DNA from: JALYXI01 sp963795835
Lineage (GTDB): Bacteria > Acidobacteriota > Terriglobia > Bryobacterales > Bryobacteraceae
Assembly (NCBI GenBank): GCA_963795835.1
Contig: CAWCJC010000001.1
Span: forward strand, 806,001-870,000
Direction: 5' to 3'
Length of the DNA: 64,000 nt
Shown: positions 49,106 through 57,811 of the stretch, in pieces
Layout: each line of letters starts with the position of its first letter
Numbering within the stretch: position 1 is the first letter of the stretch
Program-made: the position numbers and the translations under genes
The notes under the pieces: model-generated
What the model was told of the DNA's origin: nothing
Databases searched by the model: none
What the model saw: the letters and a program-made list of their open reading frames with translations, nothing else

Positions 49106-50671
49106 ATGGCGACAACTAAGGACTACGACGTTCTGATCATCGGCTCCGGCGCTTCCGGAGGCATGGCTGCGTATACGCTGACTAAGAAAGGCCTGAACTG
49201 CCTGCTGCTGGATGCGGGCCCGCTTGTGGACTTCAACCGGGTGAGGGAGTCGAAAGCTCCGTATGAGCTTCCTTACCGGGGTTTTGGCAAGCCCGGCCGC
49301 CTGCCGCACGTGATGCAGGCCAACGAATACAACGCCAACCAATGGGTGGACGAGAACGAGGTTCCCTATACGCACGATCCGAAGACGCCCTTCAACTGGG
49401 TTCGGGTGCGGATGGTGGGAGGCAAGAGCCTGTTTTGGGCGAGGATGTCGTTCCGGTTGAGCGACTACGAGTTCAAAGCGAAAGACCATGACGGTTATGG
49501 GGAAAATTGGCCCATCGATCACGCGGAGTTGGCACCCTTTTATTCGCGCGTTGAGCCGATTTTTCATGTCGCGGGACGCAAAGAGGGATTGAAGCAGCTT
49601 CCCGATGGAGTTTTTCAGGAAGACAATTCGCCTTGGAGCGAACGGATGAATACGTTCATCGCGGCGGCGAAGAAGCGGGATATTCCGGTCACAAAGATGC
49701 GCCGGAGCCTGGGGGAAGGCCAGTTTGCAAGTTCCTTCAATCTGCTGCTGCCGCCGGCGATGCAAACGGGCAAGCTCACCATGGTGCCGAACGCGGTGGT
49801 TCGGAACGTGACTGTGGACAAAGATACCGGGCTGGTGAACGGCGCGAACTTCGTCGACCGGCATTCGAAGCGTGAGATGCATGCGAAGGCGCGAGTGGTG
49901 ATTTTGGGCGCGTCGTGCTTAGAGAGTACACGGATTCTGCTGAATTCCGGGATTGCGAATTCCAGCGGCGTACTCGGACATTACCTGCACGACCAGACGT
50001 ATGTCACGCAAGGCGTAGTGGCCATCGATCCGAAAGGCAAGCCGGGACAAGGCGCGCGCAATGGGGGCTATATTCCGCGCTTCGTGAACTTAAAGAAAGG
50101 GAAAGAAGAGAATTTCATCCGGGGATACGCGCTCGATTTCGGGCTGGGAGGCGGCGCGGACCCGAAGTATATTCCGGGATATGGGGCGGAGTTGGAGAAG
50201 AAGATTGCGGAGTACGCGGGGCGTGCCGCTTCCGTAACGATTATGGGGGAGGTTTTGCCCCGCAAAGACAATATGGTGAGCATTGAGAAGGATCGCCTGG
50301 ATGCGTTCGGGATTCCGATCCTGCGAATCCAATGCACCTATGGCGACAACGAAACGAAGATGTGTACGCACGCCATGAACACCTTCGAGCAGCTGTGCCG
50401 CGATTCGGGAATGGAGACACTGGCAAAGCACGACCAGCCGCTGCCGCCCGGTTACAGCATCCATGAGTTAGGCACCTGCCGCATGGGCGACGACAAAAAG
50501 ACAAGCGTGCTGAACAAGTGGAACCAGAGCCACGACATCAAGAACCTGTTCGTGGTGGACGGAAGCAGCTTCGTAACCGGAGGCTATCAGAATCCGACAA
50601 TGACGATTCTGGCGCTTTCCATGCGCGCTTCAGAATACGCGGCGGAACAGATGCGAACCGGGGCGCTCTGA
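49106..50671 (+). CDS. GMC-family FAD oxidoreductase
   Basis: Protein of 521 residues with the dinucleotide motif LIIGSGASGGMAAYTLTKKG and an FAD Glu/Asp (LLLDAG). The substrate half includes VGGKSLFWARMSFRLSDYEF, and at the C-terminus are HELGTCRMGDD, NLFVVDGSSFVTGGYQNPTM. The catalytic His and Asn of GMC enzymes are in HELG and YQNPT. It belongs to the bacterial glucose/gluconate/glucoside-3-dehydrogenase branch. It pairs with the small subunit upstream and is convergent with a sugar isomerase-like gene, which fits a 3-keto-sugar pathway. Confidence 0.91.
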   Translation: MATTKDYDVLIIGSGASGGMAAYTLTKKGLNCLLLDAGPLVDFNRVRESKAPYELPYRGFGKPGRLPHVMQANEYNANQWVDENEVPYTHDPKTPFNWVRVRMVGGKSLFWARMSFRLSDYEFKAKDHDGYGENWPIDHAELAPFYSRVEPIFHVAGRKEGLKQLPDGVFQEDNSPWSERMNTFIAAAKKRDIPVTKMRRSLGEGQFASSFNLLLPPAMQTGKLTMVPNAVVRNVTVDKDTGLVNGANFVDRHSKREMHAKARVVILGASCLESTRILLNSGIANSSGVLGHYLHDQTYVTQGVVAIDPKGKPGQGARNGGYIPRFVNLKKGKEENFIRGYALDFGLGGGADPKYIPGYGAELEKKIAEYAGRAASVTIMGEVLPRKDNMVSIEKDRLDAFGIPILRIQCTYGDNETKMCTHAMNTFEQLCRDSGMETLAKHDQPLPPGYSIHELGTCRMGDDKKTSVLNKWNQSHDIKNLFVVDGSSFVTGGYQNPTMTILALSMRASEYAAEQMRTGAL

Positions 50672-50681
50672 ACGGCGCGGC

Positions 50682-51629
50682 TTAAGCGAGACAGCTCTTT
50701 ACGTAAGCGAAGCACTTCTTGGCTTCCGTGACGATATCCGAACCGGCAGGAATAGGATATTCGAGTTCCATGTTGGCGGGGAAAGGATATTTTTCCGCCT
50801 TCATCAATTGCATCACGGGCTTAATGGGAGTATCGCCAGAACCCCAGATGGCGACGTTCGGTCCGTGGTCTTTCTTGCGGTCTTTAATGTGGAGATTGGT
50901 GATGCGGGCGTGGTGCTGCTTGATGAACGCTACAGCATCGTATCCGGCCGCGGTGAAGTGGCCGATATCGAGATTGATGCCGTTGTACTTGCCGTAACCC
51001 ATCAAGGTGTCGTAGCTTTCGAGTGTCGCGGTCTGGTTAGGGTCGTTGGTGGCATCGTGGCCGTGATAACCGACCACCAGCTTGTGCTTTTCGGCAACCG
51101 GCGCGATGCGCTTCGCCATGGTGAGCGTGGTGCTGGTCGTCATGGCGCGGACGCCGAGAGCTTCGGCCATGGCGAAGCCGTATTCGATATCCTCGTCTTT
51201 CATCGAATCCTGCATGTTGTAGCAGAGCAGTTGAACATCGACTCCGGCATCATTGAACTTTTTCAAGACGGCTTTCCAGTTACCAGGGCCGGTTCCGGTG
51301 CGCCACTGGGCCAGCTTCTCTTGCGCGGCTTTGCGCTCTTCGCGCATTTCAGGAGTCGGTCCGCCCGGAGTGCGGACAAAAGCGGGCATGGCGGGCCCGC
51401 CGGCCAGCGCTTCACAATGGTTGGACATCAGTTCCGCTTCACCCAGGCCGATGTCGACATAGGCGCGAATGATCGCGTCAGGATCGGGGCTGGCGAGGCG
51501 GTTGAAGCTATACGTGATGGCACCCAGTTGTACGCCTGCGACTTTGGAATCAATCTTCTTTGCCGCGAAAGCTTTGGCAAATGGAGCGGCAAGGGCGAAC
51601 TTCGCTAAATCTCTTCTCGTGACAGTCAT
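50682..51629 (-). CDS. Sugar phosphate isomerase/epimerase-like TIM barrel, Tat-exported
   Basis: Protein of 315 residues with a twin-arginine signal (MTVTRRDLAKFALAAPFAKA) and an AP-endonuclease-2/xylose-isomerase TIM barrel. Metal-site blocks are recognisable: DIGLGEAELMSNH, HKLVVGYHGHDATNDPNQ, NGINLDIGHFTAAGYD, RITNLHIKDRKKDHGPN, NMELEYPIP. In related systems such enzymes act on free or 3-keto sugars, not on phosphates, and the export signal supports a non-phosphorylated substrate. It lies nine bases downstream of a TonB receptor gene, same strand, so both probably form one operon. Confidence 0.87.
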   Translation of the reverse strand: MTVTRRDLAKFALAAPFAKAFAAKKIDSKVAGVQLGAITYSFNRLASPDPDAIIRAYVDIGLGEAELMSNHCEALAGGPAMPAFVRTPGGPTPEMREERKAAQEKLAQWRTGTGPGNWKAVLKKFNDAGVDVQLLCYNMQDSMKDEDIEYGFAMAEALGVRAMTTSTTLTMAKRIAPVAEKHKLVVGYHGHDATNDPNQTATLESYDTLMGYGKYNGINLDIGHFTAAGYDAVAFIKQHHARITNLHIKDRKKDHGPNVAIWGSGDTPIKPVMQLMKAEKYPFPANMELEYPIPAGSDIVTEAKKCFAYVKSCLA

Positions 51630-51638
51630 GGTCTCTCC

Positions 51639-54125
51639 TTATAAGAGCACTTCGAAATCGAAACGGTAACGGCGGTGATAATTGCCGAAGGCAGTTCCAT
51701 ATTGTGGGTCGGCAATGTTGCTGTGAATGGCTAGCGGGTTGAAATGGTTGGTGAGGTTGAAGCCGGTCAGCGAAAGGCGAACGGAATATTTCGGATTGAT
51801 TTTGAAATCCCGCATCACCCGCGCATCGGCGGAAAAGAAGTTCCGGAGCCGGGTGGAATCGCGATAGGGCTGGCCGGCATATTGCTGGAGTTGATCAAGA
51901 ACCAGATAGGGGAAGCCGTTGCGGTATTCCAGAGTCGGCAGAAGTTTCAACTGCCAGAAGGGAACGTTCACATTGCCCCACACCACCAGGCGATTCGGAA
52001 TGTCTCCGGGAAGGTTCCCATAAACATTGGGCCGCAGGACGGGGAGCGCGTAATTGCCGAGATAGTTATCAAAGGTGTTCTGGCTGCCTTCGGCGCGGCT
52101 ATGGGTAAAGGACATCACGATCTGCTGCCCGCTTTCCCACGCCAGCTTGCCGGTAACCTCAAGCTGCCGGTATCGAGAGGCGCCATCGCCATTCAGAACC
52201 ACTTCGTTGGTCTTCCCCAAGAGGTCGGGCTCGACAACAATCAGGCCGACGGAGCGGTTGTCGGTGTAGACGGTGCGGAAGCGGAACAGGCGAGTGAAGC
52301 GATGTTCCATCTGAACGTTCCAAGTGGCTCCGCGCGGAGAAAAAGCGCCGGCGACGCGCTGACCCTGAATGAGAAACGTTCTGGGTCCGGTGACGCTCCC
52401 GATGACATTGTCGAACACCACGGGAGGTCCGGCGATGCCGGTTTCGGGCACATAGGAAGTAATGGCGCGGCTGGGATAACGGCTGAATGCATATACGTCG
52501 GTGGGAATGTGGTCGTAGAACTCGCCGTATCCGAAGCGAATGACGGTCCGGCCGTTCGGAAAGGGAGTCCAGGCGAGACCGGCGCGGGGAGCAACGCGCA
52601 AACTGGAAGCCAGACGCTGGTGCTCAACGCGCAGCCCGTAATCGAGGGAGAGCTTGGGCGTGAGGGTCCAGTGGTCCTGCACATACATAGTGAATTCCAG
52701 GTCCGTGCGTTTGTATGCGGACTGATTGAGGAATTCAATGTGTTGAAGGCGCTGGTTTGCGGCGTTAAGAATATCCACGGGACGGAAATCGAAAAAGCCC
52801 CGATCGTTCACCACTGTGAGAGACGTTCCAACTTTGAGCTGGTGCGAACCATAGAGCCGCAAGGGTGCGGGCGACCAGATTTCCAGCCACTCGCGGCGGA
52901 ACGCGTCGCGGCTTTGCACGCCGAAGAAGTTTCCGCGGTCCCCCTGCGGGGTAAGCACCTGGCCGGCGTGGCCCTGCGAACCGATAAAGGTGTGGAAACG
53001 CTGATAAGAGAACGAGGTATCGAGAGTACCGCCGAACAGGCCGAGGTGATCGGCAAGCGTTGCTACATAACTTCGCTGTGCATAGCTCGGGGCGACGATT
53101 TGTGGCGTGAAGTAATCCGGATTGACGAAATCGATGTGCTCGGGATTGTAGTGGTAGGTGAAGTTTACGATCTGCCTGGGCGAGGCGATGTAGTCGAACT
53201 GGGTGAAGGAGTTTACGCGTTCCTGTTTAGACTCATTGCGTGGAAAGGGCAGGGTGCGATTGGAACGTTTATCGAGGATGTACTGCAACGCCGTTATGAA
53301 ATAGAAGCGGTTCTTGATTAAGGGACCGCCCACGACGCCGCGGGGAGTTTCATTGCGGATTCCGATCAGGTGGTAACTGCGGATGCGAAAGTCGGGAAAA
53401 GGATCGTTGAGATCGGCATGCCAGGTATCCCCGCCCCGGCGGGTTTCCACAGCGACGACGCTTTGGGTGAAGCGCCCATATTGAGCCAAGAAGGGCGTGT
53501 TCAGCACGTTCACTGTTTCGATGCTGTCGACGGGCACAGTCTGGCCGAACTTGCCGGTGGCGGGGTCTGTGACATCGCTCTGGTTGACGACCAGAGAACT
53601 CCGCTGCTCGCCGGAGCCATCGAGCTTGAGTTCACCGTTCTGGGCGCGCAGAACGCCCGGGACCAAGGGAAGAGCGTCGCTGACCGTGGCGGGGTTGATG
53701 GGGAGATTGCGGACTTCGGTGGGTTGGAGCTCGTAATTCTGTGAGGAACTCTGTTCGACGGGGGGCGGCGTGTCAGTGACGTCGAGGCGTGTGCTGTTGA
53801 TTTGCGGGTTGAGGACCAGGCTGACATTCGTGATCGGCGACGGACCGATAGTCACGGCGGTGGTGGTATCTTCGAAGCCGGTCTTCGAAGCAGTGATGGT
53901 GAACGGGCCACAAGGGACGGCTTTGAAATCGGCCCGGCCTTGTGCAGGGGTGATCTGCACACCGAATTCGGCGGTTGCGGAACGAACGCTCACCCGGGCG
54001 TTATAGATCAGGCTTCCCTGTGAATCCTTGACGAGTACACGAAGCTCAGAGGGCTGGCAATCCTGCGCGAAAGCACGCAGGCAGACGAGTCCCAAAAGTA
54101 CAACGACGAGCTTAATTGAGCGCAA
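51639..54125 (-). CDS. TonB-dependent receptor with carboxypeptidase-regulatory domain
   Basis: Protein of 828 residues starting at TTG (54125; a stop lies just upstream in frame). Signal peptide (LVVVLLGLVCLRAFAQD), regulatory domain (ELRVLVKDSQGSLIYNARVS), plug (VRNLPINPATVSDALPLVPG, LVVNQSDVTDPATGKFGQTV) and barrel, closing YRFDFEVLL. It is shorter than the two Oar-like receptors in this window and otherwise of the same kind. It is the first gene of a unit with the Tat-exported sugar isomerase, suggesting uptake of the sugar handled by that locus. Confidence 0.88.
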   Translation of the reverse strand: MRSIKLVVVLLGLVCLRAFAQDCQPSELRVLVKDSQGSLIYNARVSVRSATAEFGVQITPAQGRADFKAVPCGPFTITASKTGFEDTTTAVTIGPSPITNVSLVLNPQINSTRLDVTDTPPPVEQSSSQNYELQPTEVRNLPINPATVSDALPLVPGVLRAQNGELKLDGSGEQRSSLVVNQSDVTDPATGKFGQTVPVDSIETVNVLNTPFLAQYGRFTQSVVAVETRRGGDTWHADLNDPFPDFRIRSYHLIGIRNETPRGVVGGPLIKNRFYFITALQYILDKRSNRTLPFPRNESKQERVNSFTQFDYIASPRQIVNFTYHYNPEHIDFVNPDYFTPQIVAPSYAQRSYVATLADHLGLFGGTLDTSFSYQRFHTFIGSQGHAGQVLTPQGDRGNFFGVQSRDAFRREWLEIWSPAPLRLYGSHQLKVGTSLTVVNDRGFFDFRPVDILNAANQRLQHIEFLNQSAYKRTDLEFTMYVQDHWTLTPKLSLDYGLRVEHQRLASSLRVAPRAGLAWTPFPNGRTVIRFGYGEFYDHIPTDVYAFSRYPSRAITSYVPETGIAGPPVVFDNVIGSVTGPRTFLIQGQRVAGAFSPRGATWNVQMEHRFTRLFRFRTVYTDNRSVGLIVVEPDLLGKTNEVVLNGDGASRYRQLEVTGKLAWESGQQIVMSFTHSRAEGSQNTFDNYLGNYALPVLRPNVYGNLPGDIPNRLVVWGNVNVPFWQLKLLPTLEYRNGFPYLVLDQLQQYAGQPYRDSTRLRNFFSADARVMRDFKINPKYSVRLSLTGFNLTNHFNPLAIHSNIADPQYGTAFGNYHRRYRFDFEVLL

Positions 54126-54210
54126 GAAACATCATACCTAGCCAGAGATCAGGCTACTGCCCTAGATGCAACCAGCGCAATATTGATCAGCCGCTTTGAC
54201 GCGGGGCGGA

Positions 54211-55443
54211 TTACCACGGCTGAAGATTGCCTGCGGAATCGAAGGAGAGAGGAAAGGCGGGACCGGTTTGTTCGAGCGTGCCGAGCAGGTTTTCGGTGAC
54301 CGCCATTTGGGCGAGATCGAGTGTGTTCCGAATCCAAAGGGCGGTGACGTCTTCGGGGCGTTCGCGGCCGACCATGCCAGAGAGCAGGGCGAGCGCTTCC
54401 CGGTCATTGGCAGCACGGTAGGGGGCGCGGATCACGGTGAGGTTGGAGGCGGCTTGCGCGTTGACCAGCGTCGTGGGCCAATCGATTTGGGAATAGAGGC
54501 GTTCGGAGATCATGTCGGCCATGCCGATGCCGATGGCGTTTCCGTAGGACTTCGGGGAGAGGCCGCGCAGGTAGATTTTGAGGATCTTCGGGGCCCAGGG
54601 CCAGGAGTTGACGTCCCCATAGGGATGACGGTTGACGATTTTGCTATCCATGCCGGTGCCGCTGAACTGTTTGCCGACTTCGTCGACGATGAGGAGATCG
54701 GCATCGCAGGGGAGACGGGCCATCCAGGAGCGGGCCAGTTGCAAAAGTTCCATCTCCAGGGCTTCGATACCGGGCGCGCGTTCGGCGGCGATGCGGCCGA
54801 TTTGATGATGGGCGTCTTCGACGACACCTAGACCGCCGAGGATCTTGCCGGTCTTGAGAACGTGGCGGGCAACGGACTGAACCACCTGACCAAGGCCTAG
54901 CCGGATGGCGGCGCGATGGTAGTTGGTGGCGCCAACCACCTTGCCGAGACCGATGGCCGCCATTTTCATGACTCCGCTTTCGATGGGAGCTTCGAAGGTG
55001 GTGTGCCATTTGACTCGGTTGATCAGGAATACGCCGGCGCTTTCGAAGGCGGCGCGGTCCATGTAGGTGGCGATGTTCTCTGGAGTGGGGCCGAGGTCCA
55101 CGGTCTCGATGGAGCTGACGATAGGGCAATCGACGGTGGCTTCGGAGATCCCCAAGTGCGCGAGGACGGCACGCTGGCCCTCATTGGTCCCGCCGCCGTG
55201 GCTCCCCATGGCTGGGATCACAAAAGGGGCCAGCTTCAGGGCATGAAAGTGTTTGACGGTAGCGCGGACGAGTTCGGGCAGGCAAGCAACTCCGCGGCTG
55301 CCGACTCCGATCGCAACGGGAGAATTGGGCGGGAGCCCGGAGCCGATCTGTTTCGCGTGGAGCTCGGCGAGGACTGCGGCGGAGACGTCCGCGAGGGCAT
55401 GGCTGGGAAGGTGCTGGCGAATCGGAACGAAGCGGGGGACCAC
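54211..55443 (-). CDS. LarA-like lactate-racemase-domain protein (DUF2088)
   Basis: About 410 residues from GTG 55443; longer starts would run into the divergent maf gene. The N-terminal LarA/DUF2088 domain is visible (NSPVAIGVGSRGVACLPELV, PAMGSHGGGTNEGQRAVLAH, then VFLINRVKWHTTFEAPIESG and GLGKVVGATNYHRAAI). LarA uses a nickel-pincer cofactor to racemise or epimerise hydroxy acids, and relatives act on sugar acids. A long C-terminal domain follows (DADLLIVDEVGKQFSGTGMD). The pincer Lys and His ligands cannot be assigned with certainty. An isomerase acting on an aldonate would fit the sugar locus. Confidence 0.78.
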   Translation of the reverse strand: MVPRFVPIRQHLPSHALADVSAAVLAELHAKQIGSGLPPNSPVAIGVGSRGVACLPELVRATVKHFHALKLAPFVIPAMGSHGGGTNEGQRAVLAHLGISEATVDCPIVSSIETVDLGPTPENIATYMDRAAFESAGVFLINRVKWHTTFEAPIESGVMKMAAIGLGKVVGATNYHRAAIRLGLGQVVQSVARHVLKTGKILGGLGVVEDAHHQIGRIAAERAPGIEALEMELLQLARSWMARLPCDADLLIVDEVGKQFSGTGMDSKIVNRHPYGDVNSWPWAPKILKIYLRGLSPKSYGNAIGIGMADMISERLYSQIDWPTTLVNAQAASNLTVIRAPYRAANDREALALLSGMVGRERPEDVTALWIRNTLDLAQMAVTENLLGTLEQTGPAFPLSFDSAGNLQPW

Positions 55444-55466
55444 GCACGATAGACTACCATCACAAA

Positions 55467-56027
55467 ATGCAGCTTGTGCTGGCATCGCAATCGCCGCGGC
55501 GCGCGGAGTTACTGGACAACGCTGGGTTTCAATTTACGGTGAGGCCCACGGCAATCGATGAGGCGGTTCGCGAAGGGGAAGATCCGGAAGCGCATGTACG
55601 GCGGCTGGCTTGGGAAAAGGCCGCGGCTGTGGAGGCCGCGCCCGGCGAGGTGGTGCTGGCCGCGGATACCGTGGTCCTGATCGATCGGGAGGTGCTTGGA
55701 AAACCCGTTGATGAGGCTGACGCCCGGCGGATGTTGGCGCTTCTTTCCGGGCGCAAACATACCGTGCTCACGGCAGTGTGCGTGAAGGCGGGGGCATCGA
55801 TACGCGAAGAAACGGCGGCTACCAGCGTTTGGTTCTCCGTTTTACCCGCCGAGGCAATTGAGGAATATGTCGCTACAGGAGAGCCGATGGATAAAGCGGG
55901 CGCTTATGCGATTCAGGGGAGGGCGGGGCGATTCATCGAGCGCATCGATGGATCCTACAGCAACGTAGTCGGGCTTCCGATCTCCGTGGTTCATCAAATG
56001 CTGCTGCATGTTAACTTGTCCAAGTGA
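55467..56027 (+). CDS. maf: Maf-family nucleotide pyrophosphatase
   Basis: Protein of 186 residues with the Maf signature at the start (LVLASQSPRRAELLDNAGF), VVLAADTVVLIDREVLGKP with the catalytic Asp-Thr, LLSGRKHTVLTAVCV and the end YAIQGRAGRFIERIDGSYSN. It hydrolyses modified or canonical nucleoside triphosphates (dTTP/UTP class) to monophosphates, as house cleaning or in division control. The stop overlaps the GTG start of the DinB gene (GTGA), so the two form an operon. Confidence 0.93.
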   Translation: MQLVLASQSPRRAELLDNAGFQFTVRPTAIDEAVREGEDPEAHVRRLAWEKAAAVEAAPGEVVLAADTVVLIDREVLGKPVDEADARRMLALLSGRKHTVLTAVCVKAGASIREETAATSVWFSVLPAEAIEEYVATGEPMDKAGAYAIQGRAGRFIERIDGSYSNVVGLPISVVHQMLLHVNLSK

Positions 56028-56512
56028 ACCCTTACCGTCTCTTTCTGGGCGACCAGCGCGCTATCGACGTTATACAATCGACACCTTCCCGAATCCAAGA
56101 ACTGACCACCGCTCTAGGGCCCGACGGATGGGACCAAAGCCACGCGCCCGGCAAGTGGACCGCGCGGCAGATTCTTTGCCATCTGGCCGATTGTGAGATC
56201 GCTTTCGCGTTCCGGTTGCGGCAGGCGGCTTCCGAACCGCACCACACCATTCAGACGTTCGATCAGGACCAGTGGGCGATTCCTTATCAGAATTTGGATG
56301 CGAAAGCGGCGGCAGACACGTTCGCCGCATTGCGGCAGTGGAATCTGCTGCTTGTAGGATCCCTTCCGCCGGAAACCTGGCAGAAGCCGGTTACGCATCC
56401 AGAGCGTGGGCAGATGACCGCGCAATCGATTCTGGACACAATGGGCGGGCACGACCGGAACCATCTGCTTCAGCTGGAGCTAATCCGGTCGAATCAGTTG
56501 CAGCGTGCGTGA
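56024..56512 (+). CDS. DinB-family protein
   Basis: Protein of 162 residues, GTG start in the stop of maf. It has a four-helix-bundle DinB_2 fold with metal-ligand histidines in ARQILCHLADCEIAF and MGGHDRNHLLQLELIR and the conserved W of PGKWTARQ. These proteins are thought to be thiol-dependent S-transferases (bacillithiol/mycothiol-type) or damage-induced proteins; the substrate is unknown. The 3' end overlaps the convergent signal peptidase gene by 33 bases. Confidence 0.87.
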   Translation: MNPYRLFLGDQRAIDVIQSTPSRIQELTTALGPDGWDQSHAPGKWTARQILCHLADCEIAFAFRLRQAASEPHHTIQTFDQDQWAIPYQNLDAKAAADTFAALRQWNLLLVGSLPPETWQKPVTHPERGQMTAQSILDTMGGHDRNHLLQLELIRSNQLQRA

Positions 56513-57031
56513 CCAGCGCGTGCGCGTAAAGAAGTGCTCGGCCAGATCGACGGCATGATGGACGGAGTAGCCCATGAGATCTTCCGTGGGCGCATCATAA
56601 CTCCAGAGCACGATCACCGGTTTGCCAATGATGTTTTCGCGCGGGACGAAGCCCCAGACGCGGCTATCCGATGAGTTGTCACGATTGTCACCCAGGGCAA
56701 AGTATTGGGCGGGAGGGACCAGGAACTCCGGCAGGTCGTCACGGCGCGGATCGTAGTCCGGCGAGATGTGTTGTGTGTAGGGTTCGTTCAGCGCAATGCC
56801 GTTGCGGAAAACCTGTTTGTTCTGCATTCGGATGCGGTCGCCGGGGGCTCCGATCACACGCTTGACGTAGGTCTCCCGGATGTTGGGAGGGTAACGGAAG
56901 ACGATGATGTCGCCGCGCTTTACGTCTTCATATGGCAGCAACGGGAATTGTCCAGGCGCGTAGGCGAGTTTGTCGACGAGCAGGTGATCGCCCACCATAA
57001 GCGTCGATTCCATGCTGGCCGTGGGGATCAC
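56480..57031 (-). CDS. lepB: Signal peptidase I, catalytic part (frameshifted gene)
   Basis: The frame gives 183 residues starting inside the active-site box. It has IPTASMESTLMVGDHLLVDK with the nucleophile Ser in SME, YVKRVIGAPGDRI with the general-base Lys, FALGDNRDNSSDSRVWGFVP and IIGKPVIVLWSYD. The N-terminal membrane anchor is absent from this frame and lies upstream in another one. Joined, the enzyme is about 209 residues and would cleave Sec-type signal peptides at the outer face of the inner membrane. The C-terminal 35 residues are an extra tail. It is divergent from an SDR gene. Confidence 0.88.
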   Translation of the reverse strand: MIPTASMESTLMVGDHLLVDKLAYAPGQFPLLPYEDVKRGDIIVFRYPPNIRETYVKRVIGAPGDRIRMQNKQVFRNGIALNEPYTQHISPDYDPRRDDLPEFLVPPAQYFALGDNRDNSSDSRVWGFVPRENIIGKPVIVLWSYDAPTEDLMGYSVHHAVDLAEHFFTRTRWSRTLQLIRPD

Positions 57032-57110
57032 GAAACGGTTGGGCGACCATGCTGGTTGCGAAGATCAGTACGACGACGTTAAACATCCATTCGAAGATTG
57101 TTCTGCTCAT
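56928..57110 (-). pseudogene. Signal peptidase I N-terminal anchor, other frame
   Basis: MSRTIFEWMFNVVVLIFATS, then MVAQ, supplies the single membrane anchor of signal peptidase I. At about 57040 the frame becomes nonsense (PFRDPHGQHG) while the next frame continues RFVIPTASMES. Dropping one C of the CC near 57040 would read AQRFVIPTASMES. It belongs with the catalytic part downstream. Confidence 0.8.
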
Positions 57111-57142
57111 CTTGTTACGCTGGTACGCAAGCGAAGAGCGGA

Positions 57143-57811
57143 ATGTTCCCGTTTGCAGACAAATCGGTGTTGGTGACAGGTGGGACGACAGGGATCGGCC
57201 TGGCCGTCACGCGTGCTTTTGTGGAGGCAGGCGCGAAGGTGTTCGCACCCGGGCCGGGCGAGTTGGACGTAACATCAGACCGGCAGGTGGCGGAGTACAC
57301 CGGGCGCTTGACGGAACTGCACGCCCTGGTGAACTGCGCGGGGGTGATCCGGCGCGATGAGGAGTTTGAGATTCCCGCATTTCAGCAGGTATTGGATGTG
57401 AACCTTGCGGGCACCATGAGGATGTGCGGCGCGGTGCGGGCGCTGCTCAGCGAATCCGGCGGGGCGATTGTCAATCTGGCTTCGATGTTGAGCTTCTTCG
57501 GCGGGGCGCGCGTGCCGGCTTACAGCGCGAGCAAGGGTGGCGTGGCGCAGCTGACGAAAAGCCTTGCCGCGGCATGGGCGGGCGACGGTATTCGCGTGAA
57601 CGCGGTAGCGCCGGGGTGGATCGCAACGGCGTTCACGGAAGCGTTACAGAACGATCCGCATCGCTCCGCGCAGATTTTGGCGCGCACGCCGATGGGGCGA
57701 TGGGGAAAGCCGGAGGAGGTGGCGAACGTAGTCCTGTTTCTGTGTTCGGCCGCGGCTTCGTTTATTACCGGAGCAGTGGTTCGGGTGGATGGGGGATACT
57801 CGGCCGTATGA
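57143..57811 (+). CDS. Short-chain dehydrogenase/reductase
   Basis: About 222 residues from ATG 57143. It has the SDR cofactor motif VLVTGGTTGIGLAV, the NCAG structural motif (HALVNCAGVIRRD), the catalytic Ser in NLASMLSFFG, YSASKGG with the catalytic Tyr and Lys, and a C-terminal VVRVDGGYSAV. It is a classical cytoplasmic NAD(P)-dependent oxidoreductase. It is the first of three overlapping genes with a cupin dioxygenase-like protein and an amidohydrolase, suggesting a catabolic route for a small hydroxylated compound. Confidence 0.92.
   Translation: MFPFADKSVLVTGGTTGIGLAVTRAFVEAGAKVFAPGPGELDVTSDRQVAEYTGRLTELHALVNCAGVIRRDEEFEIPAFQQVLDVNLAGTMRMCGAVRALLSESGGAIVNLASMLSFFGGARVPAYSASKGGVAQLTKSLAAAWAGDGIRVNAVAPGWIATAFTEALQNDPHRSAQILARTPMGRWGKPEEVANVVLFLCSAAASFITGAVVRVDGGYSAV

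Noticed and set aside
51744..53321. 525-codon plus-strand frame opposite a TonB receptor
   Set aside because: The receptor on the minus strand is intact from signal peptide to C-terminal aromatic residue, so the antisense frame is by-product.
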